From: Denitrobaculum sp965225735
Lineage (GTDB): Bacteria; Pseudomonadota; Alphaproteobacteria; Kiloniellales; Kiloniellaceae
Direction of reading: 5' to 3'
NCBI GenBank assembly: GCA_965225735.1
Contig: CBDDBN010000029.1
Span: 124,001-188,000, forward strand
Length of the DNA stretch: 64,000 bases
A program made the position numbers and the translations under genes. The notes under the pieces were generated by a model. It ran no database searches. It was not told the DNA's origin and worked only from the letters and a program-made list of their open reading frames with translations. Shown piece by piece: positions 15,543 to 24,453 of this stretch (within the stretch, counting starts at the first letter, position 1; the number at the start of each line of letters is the position of its first letter).

Positions 15543-16121
15543 TCAGTCCAAATCGTCCAATACCGGCACGCCTTTGCCTAAGTCAAAAAACGAGCGCTCG
15601 AGAATGTTGTTGTAAACAACCTTTTGCTGACTTTCCTCGCCGTAGCTGGGGCTTTCGACCTGTTCGCCAGCGAAGAGCACGATGAAGCTATTTTTTGCCG
15701 AATTGAAAAAGGGAAAACCGACTGTTTCCACGGTGTTGATTTTCCCGCTGTCGAGAACGAAGCGTGTGAGGACTCCCATACCGTAGGGATGTTCACACAT
15801 CCCAATGAGGTGTCGATAGGCTTTCTCCCGACGCGCTTCAGGTACAAAATCCAGATAGTTCTTACCCGTCGGGTCGTGATCGATGCGCTCGACCACCTTT
15901 GTTCCGACAAGCCTGAAGTAAGCGCCTCCGCTTTGCGGAAGCTCGTACATCACCATATAGGGTAAGAGTCCCGGCACCTCGAGCGGATCAAACGCCTGCT
16001 TCAACGGCAGGGAGTCGGACCAGTCGAACTTCGACAGACAATGGGAAACAAAGCCTCGGCAGACATCGGTTCGGATTATTCCCTGCGCCCCGGACATGTT
16101 CTGGCAGTAATACGAAACCAA
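15543..16121 (-). CDS. PAS-fold protein (PAS_5-like)
   Basis: 192 residues with a single PAS-like domain of the alphaproteobacterial PAS_5 type. The conserved run DPLEVPGLLPYMVMYELP is followed by FRLVGTKVVERIDHDPTGKN and ending strands FILLFAGE-like (SFIVLFAGEQVESP). There is no output domain, signal peptide or membrane segment. Stand-alone proteins of this kind are numerous in Rhodospirillales-type genomes, and their ligands are mostly unknown. The TTG start is supported by GGAGAGG nine bases before it; an ATG eight codons in is the alternative. It is the first gene before the ankyrin protein. Confidence 0.7.
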   Translation of the reverse strand: MVSYYCQNMSGAQGIIRTDVCRGFVSHCLSKFDWSDSLPLKQAFDPLEVPGLLPYMVMYELPQSGGAYFRLVGTKVVERIDHDPTGKNYLDFVPEARREKAYRHLIGMCEHPYGMGVLTRFVLDSGKINTVETVGFPFFNSAKNSFIVLFAGEQVESPSYGEESQQKVVYNNILERSFFDLGKGVPVLDDLD

Positions 16122-16750
16122 ACGTCAAACCCTCTCCGGACCCAAGTACCTGCGACCTGGCTATTCACCTTCAGCGGCACTAAACCGCATAACAGTCCGT
16201 CCCCGCCAAATCCTTGACGACAGCATCGGAAAAGAAGCTCTGCCCCCGCAAAGCTGGAACACACACGTCCGCGTGCTTACCGCAGCCTGCATAAGCACAG
16301 TCAGTCCGGCGCAAATAACACGACAAGAGGAATAGGTTAATGTGTTTGTTCTGTTTGCTCTACACAAACATTGATGACAAACGAATCAGTTGTTTTTCTT
16401 ACAACAAAAACAACTGACAAAAATATTATTGCCAGGTCAGACGAAAACCGCGCGCGCCAGGGTCGCGTCCAAACCGTGAGGTATGGAAGCAACAGCGCCT
16501 TCTTGGTGGACGCTCGCCTGTCCGGCAACTAGAGCATGTTCCGACCACACAGCATCATTTGACCGGGGAGTTTCTTTGCTCTGAAGAGACGCGGTTCGCA
16601 ACGCGATGTGGCACATCGGATACCGCCGCATCGTGCCTCACAACACGCCATTCCGAATGAAGCTCCGAAGCCTATCAAACTGATCCCGTGCGACTGGAAT
16701 ATGCTTTAGGATTAAGAAGAGTACCGCAAGGCAAAGACAGGAAAGACCAG
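16122..16750. other. Intergenic region with an AT-rich perfect inverted repeat
   Basis: Over 600 bases between the divergent PAS-like and methyltransferase genes. Several short frames cross it but none has a ribosome-binding site or protein-like composition. The only clear structure is the 12-bp perfect inverted repeat at 16386-16417 within an AT-rich stretch (about 16335-16430). Confidence 0.5.
16386..16417. repeat. 12-bp perfect inverted repeat
   Basis: TCAGTTGTTTTT (16386-16397) and AAAAACAACTGA (16406-16417) are exact reverse complements around an 8-base loop. It lies far from both flanking genes. It could be a regulatory hairpin, a terminator of an unseen transcript or a remnant of a mobile element end. 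Confidence 0.6.
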
Positions 16751-17437
16751 ATGAAGGAACGGCGTCCGACAGTTGCTCAGGAACTCTTCATCCGCCATCG
16801 GGATGAACTTGCCGATCTTTCCTTGGACAAACGCTTCGCGCGGATCCACGAAATGAATCTCTGGGGTGCGGAAACCTCCCGCTCGGGCTTAGGTTCCGAA
16901 CTGGACGCCGTCAGAGCTCTCGCCGCCGTTCTACCCAGCCTCTGTGAAAAACTCGAGGTCAAGACGCTCGTCGACGCCCCTTGCGGAGATGGCGACTGGA
17001 TCGCCTCTCTTCCACTCGGGCACGAAAGATACATCGGTCTGGATATCGTGCCGAACCTGATATCACATCTCTCCCAGCGTTTTTCCAAGGAAACGCGCCG
17101 TGAATATCGTGTCGCTGACTTAACGGAGCAAGCTCCCCCCACGGCAGACCTCATTCTCTGCCGTGACTGCCTGGTCCATCTTTCCTTCGAGAATATCGGC
17201 CGCGTAGTTTCCGGTTTCAAAACCTCTGGCAGCAAGTGGTTACTGACCACACATTTCACCGATCAAAAGAAAAACATCGACATTGTCGATGGCGACTGGC
17301 GGCCGCTGAATTTCTGTAAGGCACCATTTCACTGGCCCATTCCCGACCTGATTATCAATGAAGACTGTGCGGAGGCCGATGGCAGCTACCGCGACAAATC
17401 TATGGCGCTTTGGATGTTGAAAGCGCTCCCTGGCTAA
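16751..17437 (+). CDS. Class I SAM-dependent methyltransferase
   Basis: 228 residues from the ATG at 16751, which has GGAAAG seven bases upstream. Upstream in-frame codons look non-conserved and were excluded. Rossmann methyltransferase signatures are visible: TLVDAPCGDGDWIASLPL (motif I), RYIGLDIVPNLISHLSQRF (motif II) and ADLILCRDCLVHLSFENI (motif IV region). The N-terminal helix carries IHEMNLWGAETSRSGLGS. Bacterial proteins of this subtype have unassigned substrates. It is monocistronic by appearance, with a MarR-type gene starting 145 bases downstream behind its own promoter. Confidence 0.8.
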   Translation: MKERRPTVAQELFIRHRDELADLSLDKRFARIHEMNLWGAETSRSGLGSELDAVRALAAVLPSLCEKLEVKTLVDAPCGDGDWIASLPLGHERYIGLDIVPNLISHLSQRFSKETRREYRVADLTEQAPPTADLILCRDCLVHLSFENIGRVVSGFKTSGSKWLLTTHFTDQKKNIDIVDGDWRPLNFCKAPFHWPIPDLIINEDCAEADGSYRDKSMALWMLKALPG

Positions 17438-17516
17438 GGCTACGGGTTCACAGCCTCCTTAAGACAAACCGGTTATCGCTGCTTTCTCTCTTGCGACAAG
17501 TCGCCCGAACAGAAAT

Positions 17517-17551
17517 TTGACAAACAAGTATCTCGTATACAAGATACTTGT
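17517..17551 (+). promoter_or_regulatory. MarR-gene promoter with overlapping operator palindrome
   Basis: A perfect -35 TTGACA (17517-17522) is followed, after 18 bases, by AAGATA (17541-17546) as a possible -10. Across the spacer and -10 lies a perfect 10-bp inverted repeat: ACAAGTATCT (17524-17533) and AGATACTTGT (17542-17551), spaced by 8. This is the form of a MarR-family autoregulatory operator. The start codon is 31 bases downstream. Confidence 0.72.
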
Positions 17552-17582
17552 AGGCATAGCAGAGAAACAGCCGGAATGAACC

Positions 17583-18014
17583 TTGGACAGAGTCGAAGAC
17601 TGCATAAGCTTTCTGATTGGTAAAGCAGCCCAACAGGTCTCCCGCCGTTCACGGGACAAACTCGCCCCTTTTGGTGTAACGCCGGTGCAATACGCCGTAC
17701 TGAAAGTTCTATGGGAGCAACAACCGCAAAGCGCAGCGGAAATCGGCGCACGGCTCCAGATGGACAGTGCGACCATCACGGGCGTTATCGATCGCCTGGA
17801 AGCGGGCGAACTGGTCGAGCGCCGCCCTGACCCGATTGACCGGCGTGTCCACAGCCTTTTTCTCACCAAACGCGGGCGAGCACTCCGCAAACCTCTGGAC
17901 AAGGCTATGGATCAACTCAATGCAGAGGCTCGAACAGCACTCGGCAAAAACGCCGACGTGATCCTGAACAGCCTACGCCGACTAGGCAGCGCCGAACGAT
18001 GGCAGGAAAAGTAG
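17583..18014 (+). CDS. MarR family transcriptional regulator
   Basis: 143 residues. The winged helix domain includes RRSRDKLAPFGVTPVQYAVL, IGARLQMDSATITGVIDRLE (recognition helix) and the wing VERRPDPIDRRVHSLFLT, with flanking helices for dimerisation. The start is TTG at 17583: it is the first usable start after an in-frame TGA at 17577, with GGAA six bases before. It is followed after 36 bases by the DUF2000 gene, which it probably controls together with itself through the operator at 17524-17551. The inducer is unknown. Confidence 0.87.
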   Translation: MDRVEDCISFLIGKAAQQVSRRSRDKLAPFGVTPVQYAVLKVLWEQQPQSAAEIGARLQMDSATITGVIDRLEAGELVERRPDPIDRRVHSLFLTKRGRALRKPLDKAMDQLNAEARTALGKNADVILNSLRRLGSAERWQEK

Positions 18015-18050
18015 GTACCCGGAAGAATAGAGAAGGACTCGTCCAATAGC

Positions 18051-18461
18051 ATGCAGTTCGACACGAAAATCGCGATCATCGTCCGTAACGACCTTGCCAA
18101 CTGGCAGAAGTTGAATGTCACGGCCTTTTTGACCAGCGGCATTGTCGGCAACACGCCCGATCTGATGGGCGAAATGTACGAAGACGCAGCCGGCAATCGC
18201 TACAATCCCCTCGCGATCCAGCCTATGATCGTCCTGGGCACCGACGCTGCCGGTCTGCGAAAGATTTATCAACGCGCGATGGATCGGGGTGTCCGCCTCT
18301 CCCTCTACATCGATGAGATGTTCGCAACCGGCCATGACGCGGCCAATCGCGCAGCGGTAAAAGCGCAACAGCCGGACAGCATGACCTTCGCCGGATTAGC
18401 CTTGCGTGAGGACAAAAAGACCGTCGATAAAATCACCAGGGGTGCGAAACTTCACCAATAA
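18051..18461 (+). CDS. DUF2000 family protein
   Basis: 136 residues starting MQFDTKIAIIVRNDLANWQK. The conserved DUF2000 features are the N-terminal strand with KIAIIVRNDL, the NVTAFLTSGIVG segment, QPMIVLGTDAAGLRKIYQRA and LYIDEMFATGHDAANRAAV. The fold is related to peptidyl-tRNA hydrolase II. The function is not established. The final gene of the MarR-DUF2000 pair; control by the MarR protein is inferred. It is convergent with dihydroorotase, with 26 bases between the stops and no clear terminator. Confidence 0.85.
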   Translation: MQFDTKIAIIVRNDLANWQKLNVTAFLTSGIVGNTPDLMGEMYEDAAGNRYNPLAIQPMIVLGTDAAGLRKIYQRAMDRGVRLSLYIDEMFATGHDAANRAAVKAQQPDSMTFAGLALREDKKTVDKITRGAKLHQ

Positions 18462-18487
18462 TCCTATAGAGATTGCCAGCCTTGCGC

Positions 18488-19834
18488 TCACCCGCTGACG
18501 GGCGGCATGGTGTCCTGAAAGCGAACCGGTCGCCCGAGAGGATCGCCGATCAACTCGCCATCCCGCATGACAGTCTGCCCGCGGATAATCGTTGCCGTGG
18601 GCCAGCCGGTCACGGTCATGCCTTCAAAGGGCGACCAGCCACACTTGTAAGCAAGCCAATCGGACGTGATCTCAGTTCGGGCCTTGAGATCGACGATCGA
18701 AAAGTCGGCATCGTACCCAAGGGCGATACGGCCCTTGCCGGCAATGTTGAAGATCCGCGCCGGCCCGGCGGACGTCAGGTCGACCAGGCGTTCGAGCGAC
18801 AAACGCCCCGCGTTGACGTGATCCAGCATCAGCGGCAGGAGGGTTTGGACCCCGGGCATACCTGAGGGCGACTGAGGATAGTCCCGTGCCTTTTCCTCTT
18901 TCGTGTGGGGCGCATGGTCGGAACCGATCACATCCACAATACCCTGGCGGATTCCTTCCCACAGTCCCTCGCGATGCCTGGCATCGCGGATCGGCGGGTT
19001 CATCTGCGCAAAGCTTCCCAGGCGTTCGTAGCAGTCCGGCGCGGCAAGGGTCAGATGCTGCGGCGTCACCTCGACGGTGGCGAGGTCCTTGTTCGCGCCG
19101 AGCAGCGGCATCTCATCGGCGGTCGTGATGTGCAACACATGAATGCGGCGGCCGGCCTGACGGGCAAGACGCAGGATACGCGTGGTCGCCCGAACCGCCA
19201 CCTCTTCGTCGCGCCAGACCGGATGCTGAGAGACATCCGCTCCGTCGCGCACAATCGACAAGCGCTCGCGCAGCCGCGGTTCGTCCTCGGCGTGGATCGC
19301 CACACGCCGCGTGCCATGACGCAGGACCCGCAACAGGGTTTCATCATCCTCCACCAGTAGGCTACCGGTCGAGGAGCCCATAAAAATCTTTACGCCGCTG
19401 CAGCCAGGATGGCGTTCAAGTTCGCCGAGCCGATCAGCGTTTTCCTCGGCCGCTCCGATAAAGAAGGCGTGGTCCGTCCAGGCCCGCCCGTCTGCCCGCG
19501 CGAATTTGTCGTCCAAATCCGAGGCGGCCAGAGTCAGAGGCTGCGTGTTCGGCATCTCGAAGATCGCGACCACACCGCCCAAGGCAGCCGCGGCGGTGCC
19601 GCAGGCAAGATCCTCTTTGTGCTCCAGGCCTGGCTCGCGAAAGTGCACCTGGCTGTCGATGACGCCAGGCAAAACATGCAATCCGGCTGCGTCAAAGCTC
19701 TCTTTCGCCACCGAAGCATCGAATTCGCCGAGCCCCGCGATCCGCCCACCAGTAACGGCAACGTCGGTGTCGACAATGCCAGCAGGCGTCGCAACGCGAC
19801 CGCCCTTGATCACCAGGTCGTAGCTTTGTGTCAT
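18488..19834 (-). CDS. pyrC: Dihydroorotase (class I type)
   Basis: 448 residues of the amidohydrolase superfamily. Dihydroorotase interconverts carbamoyl-aspartate and dihydroorotate in pyrimidine synthesis. Metal ligands are in GVIDSQVHFREPG (His64), the carboxylated lysine in CSGVKIFMGSSTG (Lys149), then AIHAEDE, VLHITTADE and the catalytic Asp in GSDHAPHTKEEK. GLEHKEDL and FEMPNTQP are typical class I features. AGGAAATC precedes the ATG. Allantoinases are close relatives, but the REPG and SDHAPHT context favours dihydroorotase. No carbamoyltransferase gene is adjacent. It follows the glycosyltransferase gene by 60 bases on the same strand. Confidence 0.88.
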   Translation of the reverse strand: MTQSYDLVIKGGRVATPAGIVDTDVAVTGGRIAGLGEFDASVAKESFDAAGLHVLPGVIDSQVHFREPGLEHKEDLACGTAAAALGGVVAIFEMPNTQPLTLAASDLDDKFARADGRAWTDHAFFIGAAEENADRLGELERHPGCSGVKIFMGSSTGSLLVEDDETLLRVLRHGTRRVAIHAEDEPRLRERLSIVRDGADVSQHPVWRDEEVAVRATTRILRLARQAGRRIHVLHITTADEMPLLGANKDLATVEVTPQHLTLAAPDCYERLGSFAQMNPPIRDARHREGLWEGIRQGIVDVIGSDHAPHTKEEKARDYPQSPSGMPGVQTLLPLMLDHVNAGRLSLERLVDLTSAGPARIFNIAGKGRIALGYDADFSIVDLKARTEITSDWLAYKCGWSPFEGMTVTGWPTATIIRGQTVMRDGELIGDPLGRPVRFQDTMPPVSG

Positions 19835-19894
19835 GATTTCCTGATCCTTGGATCCATCAGCGTAAAAAGGGTTCTAAGTCATCATCCGGGGTAG

Positions 19895-20947
19895 CTACCC
19901 GGCAAGACGCTGTCCTTCGCGCCTTTCCTGAGCAAGCTTCTCGAACAGACTAACATAGCGCTGCACACAGGCGGCCTCGGTAAATTCGGCATCGAAGCGT
20001 TGCCGGCCCGCCGCAACCAGGCGCTCAGCCAATCCGTCTTCGTCGATGGTCCGGCCGATGGCCGCTGCCAGAGCAGAGGGATCGTCCACCGGCACCAGCA
20101 AGCCATCTTCATTGTCTCTCAGCAATTCCGCCGGCCCAGTCGAAGCGGCGGCCACAATCGGGCGACCGTAGCCCCAGGCATCCAGCACCACATTCCCGAA
20201 AGGCTCGATGCGCGAAGGAAAGGCGCAAAGATCCGCAGCGCCGAAGAGGGCGGCCTTGTCGTTTCGCCAGCCGAGAAAGCGGACACGCTCGGCGATCCCG
20301 AGATCCCCGGCCAAGGCTTCCAGTTCCTGCCGCAGATCCCCTTCCCCACCGATCCAAAGATACGGTCTGGTCTCGATCGCCAATGCCTTCAGCAGAACGT
20401 CGAGAGCTTTTGAGGGATGGAGGCGCCCCAGCGCCAGAATCAAAGGCGCATCCTCTGGGGTATCGAATGTCGCCCGCGCCATTGGCGGGGCTGTTTCGAT
20501 GCGGGCAAAATTGGCGAGGTAATGCGCTCTTTCGGCGGGCCAACCGCTCTTGACCACATGATCGATCAGATCGGTGGTATTGCAGATCAGATGATCGCAG
20601 TTCTGGAAGTTTTTGATGGGATAGTAACCGCCGAGCCTAGCCAGACGCAGAAAGTCGCCGGTCGGACAAATCGCACTCGCACGGCTCATCCAGGTCATGA
20701 CGACGTCCGGCCTGAAGGCGTCGATTTCTCGCTTCAAGGCCGCTTTCGTCGAGAAGTCGAACCACTTCCTGAAAGGCAACTGAAGCGGCGTGACGCCCCC
20801 TGACTCGATCAAAGCGGCGCGCTCCGGATGGCTGCGGATGACGGCGCGGCTTTCGTGCCCGGCATCGCGCAGCGCCAGCACGAGAGAGACGAAAAAGGTC
20901 TCCGCACCACCGGCTTTTCCACCCGACATGATATTTAGGATCCGCAT
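19895..20947 (-). CDS. Glycosyltransferase family 4
   Basis: 350 residues from the ATG at 20947 (MRILNIMSGGKAGGAETFF), which has GAGAGG nine bases upstream; a longer frame exists but is not conserved-looking. GT-B fold: N-terminal SGGKAGGAETFFVSL, and a C-terminal domain with LILALGRLHPSKALDVLL, RFLGWRNDKAALF and SRIEPFGNVVLDAWGYGRPI, which carries the EPFG motif of GT4 retaining enzymes. It probably transfers a sugar from a nucleotide-sugar to a lipid or cell-surface acceptor at the cytoplasmic face; the acceptor is unknown. It is divergent from ygfZ and likely shares a transcript with pyrC downstream. Confidence 0.85.
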   Translation of the reverse strand: MRILNIMSGGKAGGAETFFVSLVLALRDAGHESRAVIRSHPERAALIESGGVTPLQLPFRKWFDFSTKAALKREIDAFRPDVVMTWMSRASAICPTGDFLRLARLGGYYPIKNFQNCDHLICNTTDLIDHVVKSGWPAERAHYLANFARIETAPPMARATFDTPEDAPLILALGRLHPSKALDVLLKALAIETRPYLWIGGEGDLRQELEALAGDLGIAERVRFLGWRNDKAALFGAADLCAFPSRIEPFGNVVLDAWGYGRPIVAAASTGPAELLRDNEDGLLVPVDDPSALAAAIGRTIDEDGLAERLVAAGRQRFDAEFTEAACVQRYVSLFEKLAQERREGQRLAG

Positions 20948-21163
20948 CGGCTTCAGCCTCTCGCGATAGGCGCGGCGTAGCACGCAGCTTGGATCATCGA
21001 TGAAACCATATGAAAGCGCATGACCTGAAAAGTGCCTCCTCGGCGGTTATACGAGCGGGCCGCCGGCTTGCCAAGCGGCCCTTGCGCAAATAACGCAGGA
21101 GTGCCAAATCTTGTGCGGATGTGTCTCATCTCCGGACCGAATAAAACCACTAGAAAGACGAAC

Positions 21164-22090
21164 ATGGCAGAGAGTAACGACGCAAAAAGCCTGATCCTGT
21201 CACACCGAAGCGTTCTTCGCGTTTCGGGACCCGATCGCATCGCCTTTCTGCAAGGCCTGGTCTCAAACGACATGGAGGCCGTTTCCGCCACACGCTCGGT
21301 CTGGTCCGCCTTTCTGACGCCGCAGGGAAAATTCCTGCACGAATTCTTCGTCGCCGAAGATCCGACAGCGTCTGGGGACGAGGGCGCACTGCTGATCGAT
21401 TGCGAGACCGACCGCCGCGCCGATCTGCAACGGCGTCTCAAACTATACAAACTGCGATCTCAAGTGCAGGTCGAAGATGTGCATGACGACTTCCGGGTCG
21501 CGGTTCTGTTCGGCGCGAATGTGCTTCCGTCTCTGCAGTTGGAAGAGACTCCAGGCGCCACAACACCTCTCCATGGAGGTCTCTTTTATGTCGACCCGCG
21601 CTTGGTAGGCCTAGGCGCCCGGGCAATTCTCCCCGCAGCGTCAGCCGAATCGATCCTCGAGGAAATTGGCCTGCAATCATCGGAACTTTCGGCCTATGAC
21701 GCACTGCGCAGCCGTTACGGCGTTCCAGATGGTAGCCGGGATCTGGAAATCGAGAAGTCCACGCTCTTGGAGAACGGCTTCGATGAGCTGCACGGCGTGG
21801 ACTGGGACAAGGGTTGTTACATGGGCCAGGAACTCACCGCACGCACCAAGTACCGAGGCCTCGTCAAAAAGCGTCTCATGCCGGTTGAGATTGCCGGTCC
21901 GTTACCGGAACCCGGTACGCCGCTTCTCTTCAACGGCAAAGACGTCGGAACCATGCGCTCGGGGGTGGCCAACCAGGGCTTGGCGACTGTCCGGCTAGAC
22001 GCTCTCCAGGAGTCTGATGAGGTTGAACTGCAGGCCGGCGACACGCGCATAACTGCGCACAAGCCAGACTGGATGCGGATCTCTGAGTAA
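21164..22090 (+). CDS. ygfZ: YgfZ/GcvT-fold folate-binding protein
   Basis: 308 residues from the ATG at 21164 (MAESNDAKSLILSHRSV). The family signature DKGCYMGQELTARTKYRG holds the conserved KGCYxGQE segment. GPDRIAFLQGLVSNDM near the N-terminus is the conserved tetrahydrofolate-pocket region. YgfZ/IBA57-type proteins take part in maturing certain 4Fe-4S enzymes. No glycine-cleavage genes lie nearby, which supports YgfZ rather than GcvT. Divergent from the glycosyltransferase gene. Confidence 0.88.
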   Translation: MAESNDAKSLILSHRSVLRVSGPDRIAFLQGLVSNDMEAVSATRSVWSAFLTPQGKFLHEFFVAEDPTASGDEGALLIDCETDRRADLQRRLKLYKLRSQVQVEDVHDDFRVAVLFGANVLPSLQLEETPGATTPLHGGLFYVDPRLVGLGARAILPAASAESILEEIGLQSSELSAYDALRSRYGVPDGSRDLEIEKSTLLENGFDELHGVDWDKGCYMGQELTARTKYRGLVKKRLMPVEIAGPLPEPGTPLLFNGKDVGTMRSGVANQGLATVRLDALQESDEVELQAGDTRITAHKPDWMRISE

Positions 22091-22124
22091 CTCTGGACTT
22101 CCGCTCAAACGGCGACGGTTGCGC

Positions 22125-23027
22125 TTAAGCTGTTAGCTTGCCGCTGCGCGCGTCCGTGGTGTGTTCCGCCAGTTCATCCAGTGCCTGCTGAATAAAGCGC
22201 GCAAGCTGCTCGGCCGGCGCATTGGGCGGGTCGATGCGCGCGAACAGGTCGATGTTGACTGTGCCCAGTTCCGGCAGCTGCGCCGATTTCGGCAGCGGAT
22301 GCAATCCCTCAGGCACGGTGCTGCGAGACAGGGCCATGATGCCCAGGCCACTCTTCACGGCCATCTGCAGACCGGAAAGACTGGAACTGGAAAAGGCAAT
22401 TCGAGACGGAATGTTAGCGCTTTCGAGAGCGCGCAAAACCGCCGCGCGATAGCGGCATCCCTCGGGATAAACCACCAGCGGCAGAGGAGACCGGTTCTCC
22501 CCGGTCTGTTGCGCGCCCGCGACCCAGACAACCGGCTCCGACCAAGTTTTCAAGGGTTTCGCGGTCGTGCGCTCCGTGCGAATCCCTATCATCACGTCGA
22601 TGTCCGAAGACTCGAAATGGTTCCCGAGAGTCGCGCTGAGGTCGCAGGTGACCTCAAGCGTAACATTCGGATGCGCCTGGGCAAATCGGCCCAGCACCTG
22701 CGGCAGGATAGAGGTCGCGAAATCGTTCGGAATACCCACACGGATCGAGCCGCTGAGGAAGGGGTCGCCCATCACCTCAAAGCAGGTATCGTTCAGCGAC
22801 AGGATCTCGCGTGCTGTTTCCAGCAGAATCTCGCCTTGCCGTGTCAAAATCGGCGCGCGGCTGTCGCGCATAAGAAGCGAGGCACCGACGAGGGACTCGA
22901 GGCGTTGAATCTGAAGCGAAACCGCCGACTGCGAGCGGCCGACCACCCTTCCCGCGCGCGTAAAGCTGCCGGTTTCGATGACCGAAACGAAGGTCCGCAG
23001 ACTTTCAATGGGCAGGTGTTTTCGCAT
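22125..23027 (-). CDS. LysR family regulator, probable regulator of creatinase
   Basis: 300 residues. The DNA-binding domain (about 5-65) reads ESLRTFVSVIETGSFTRAGR and VGRSQSAVSLQIQRLESLVG, followed by a LysR effector domain (about 90-290, e.g. GSIRVGIPNDFATSILPQVL). It is divergent from the creatinase gene with 195 AT-rich bases between the starts. That gap contains a perfect inverted repeat at 23075-23096. This arrangement makes it the likely activator of creatinase, with creatine or a related compound as an inferred effector. Confidence 0.87.
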   Translation of the reverse strand: MRKHLPIESLRTFVSVIETGSFTRAGRVVGRSQSAVSLQIQRLESLVGASLLMRDSRAPILTRQGEILLETAREILSLNDTCFEVMGDPFLSGSIRVGIPNDFATSILPQVLGRFAQAHPNVTLEVTCDLSATLGNHFESSDIDVMIGIRTERTTAKPLKTWSEPVVWVAGAQQTGENRSPLPLVVYPEGCRYRAAVLRALESANIPSRIAFSSSSLSGLQMAVKSGLGIMALSRSTVPEGLHPLPKSAQLPELGTVNIDLFARIDPPNAPAEQLARFIQQALDELAEHTTDARSGKLTA

Positions 23028-23074
23028 TGGCGCAAACGCTTCTTATGGTAGCAATTCTATTACATATACAGAGT

Positions 23075-23096
23075 TTTATATGATTGCGAATATAAA
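23075..23096. promoter_or_regulatory. LysR-type operator between the regulator and creatinase genes
   Basis: TTTATAT (23075-23081) and ATATAAA (23090-23096) form a perfect 7-bp inverted repeat with an 8-base centre, about 50 bases upstream of the LysR start and 127 upstream of the creatinase start. Size and place fit a LysR recognition site. The surrounding DNA is strongly AT-rich, so chance cannot be excluded. Confidence 0.5.
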
Positions 23097-23222
23097 TCAA
23101 ATAATAAAAAACATTAATTTCTCAAATCAAAATCGACATGATATCGACGTCGTTAATCCAACAGACAAAACACTGGGCGACCCAAGCGGCGAGGCGGCGG
23201 CTGTGTCGCATAAGAGGGAACA

Positions 23223-24425
23223 ATGGAACAGTTTCTGAAAATACCCAATGGAGAGAAGGTTACGCCAACCTTTTCACGGCAGGAATCCGAGCGGCGCTTA
23301 AAGATGCTGCGCGACCACATGGCAAAGGAAGACCTGGAAGCCGTTCTCTTTACCTCGATTCATAACGTCAACTACTTCAGTGATTTTCTCTACTGCGCCT
23401 TCGGTCGCCCCTACGGCATGGTGGTCACGCAAGACAAGGCCACAACCATCTCCGCCAACATCGACGGAGGGCAGCCTTATCGCCGAAGCGTCGACGACAA
23501 CCTCGTTTATACCGATTGGCAGAGGGACAACTATTTCAGGGCGGTCCAAAACGAAATCGCTGGCTGCAAGCGCGTCGGCGTTGAGTTCGACCATATCAAT
23601 CTGCAGAACCACGCAAAACTCGGCGATGTCCTTCCTGGCGCCGCCTTTTTCGATGTTGGTGCCCCGACGATGCGCATGCGGATGGTTAAGTCGGCTGAGG
23701 AAATCGCCCTGATCACCCATGGTGCCCAAGTTGGCGACATCGGCGGCGCTCATTGTGTGGAGGCTATCGCCGAGAACGTGCCGGAGTACGAAGTGGCCCT
23801 GCATTCGACGCGGGCTATGATCCGGGAAATCGCCACACGCTTTCCGCACAGCGAACTGATGGATACCTGGACCTGGTTCCAGTCCGGCATCAACACCGAC
23901 GGCGCCCACAACCCGGTTACAACACGGCAGATCCAAAAGGGCGATATTCTCAGCCTCAACTGCTTTCCGATGATCGCCGGTTACTACACCGCGCTGGAAC
24001 GCACTCTCTTCTTCGACCATGCCAGCGACCGGCACCTGGAACTCTGGGAGATCAACTGCAAGGTGCATCGCCGCGGTCTGGAGCTGATCAGACCGGGCGT
24101 ACGCTGTTGTGATATCGCTCTGGAACTGAATGAGATTTACAAGGAACACGACCTGCTTCAGTACCGCTCGTTCGGCTACGGTCACTCCTTCGGAACGCTC
24201 AGCCATTACTATGGCCGTGAAGCCGGTCTAGAACTGCGTGAAGACATCGAGACAGTCATCGAACCCAACATGGTGGTTTCCATGGAACCGATGATCATGC
24301 TGCCGGAAGGAATGCCGGGCGCAGGCGGATATCGTGAGCACGATATTCTGGTCGTTCACGAGAACGGCACCGAGAATATCACCAAGTTTCCCTTTGGCCC
24401 GGAACACAACATCGTTCCGGCTTAA
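23223..24425 (+). CDS. Creatinase (creatine amidinohydrolase, M24 fold)
   Basis: 400 residues of the pita-bread M24 fold. Creatinase hydrolyses creatine to sarcosine and urea. Long stretches match the Pseudomonas enzyme as I know it: HNVNYFSDFLYCAFGRPYG, SANIDGGQPYRR, DTWTWFQSGINTDGAHNPVT, GDILSLNCFPMIAGYYTALE, RSFGYGHSFGTLSHYYGREA and VSMEPMIMLPEGMPGAGGYR. His229 in GAHNP corresponds to the catalytic histidine. Like other creatinases it lacks the metal-ligand set of aminopeptidase P. GAGGGAACA precedes the ATG. A divergent LysR gene and operator lie upstream and a strong terminator downstream, so it is a one-gene unit. Sarcosine- or urea-using genes are not in the window. Confidence 0.93.
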   Translation: MEQFLKIPNGEKVTPTFSRQESERRLKMLRDHMAKEDLEAVLFTSIHNVNYFSDFLYCAFGRPYGMVVTQDKATTISANIDGGQPYRRSVDDNLVYTDWQRDNYFRAVQNEIAGCKRVGVEFDHINLQNHAKLGDVLPGAAFFDVGAPTMRMRMVKSAEEIALITHGAQVGDIGGAHCVEAIAENVPEYEVALHSTRAMIREIATRFPHSELMDTWTWFQSGINTDGAHNPVTTRQIQKGDILSLNCFPMIAGYYTALERTLFFDHASDRHLELWEINCKVHRRGLELIRPGVRCCDIALELNEIYKEHDLLQYRSFGYGHSFGTLSHYYGREAGLELREDIETVIEPNMVVSMEPMIMLPEGMPGAGGYREHDILVVHENGTENITKFPFGPEHNIVPA

Positions 24426-24453
24426 GGTCTAAGATCGCATCAAAAGAAGAGTT

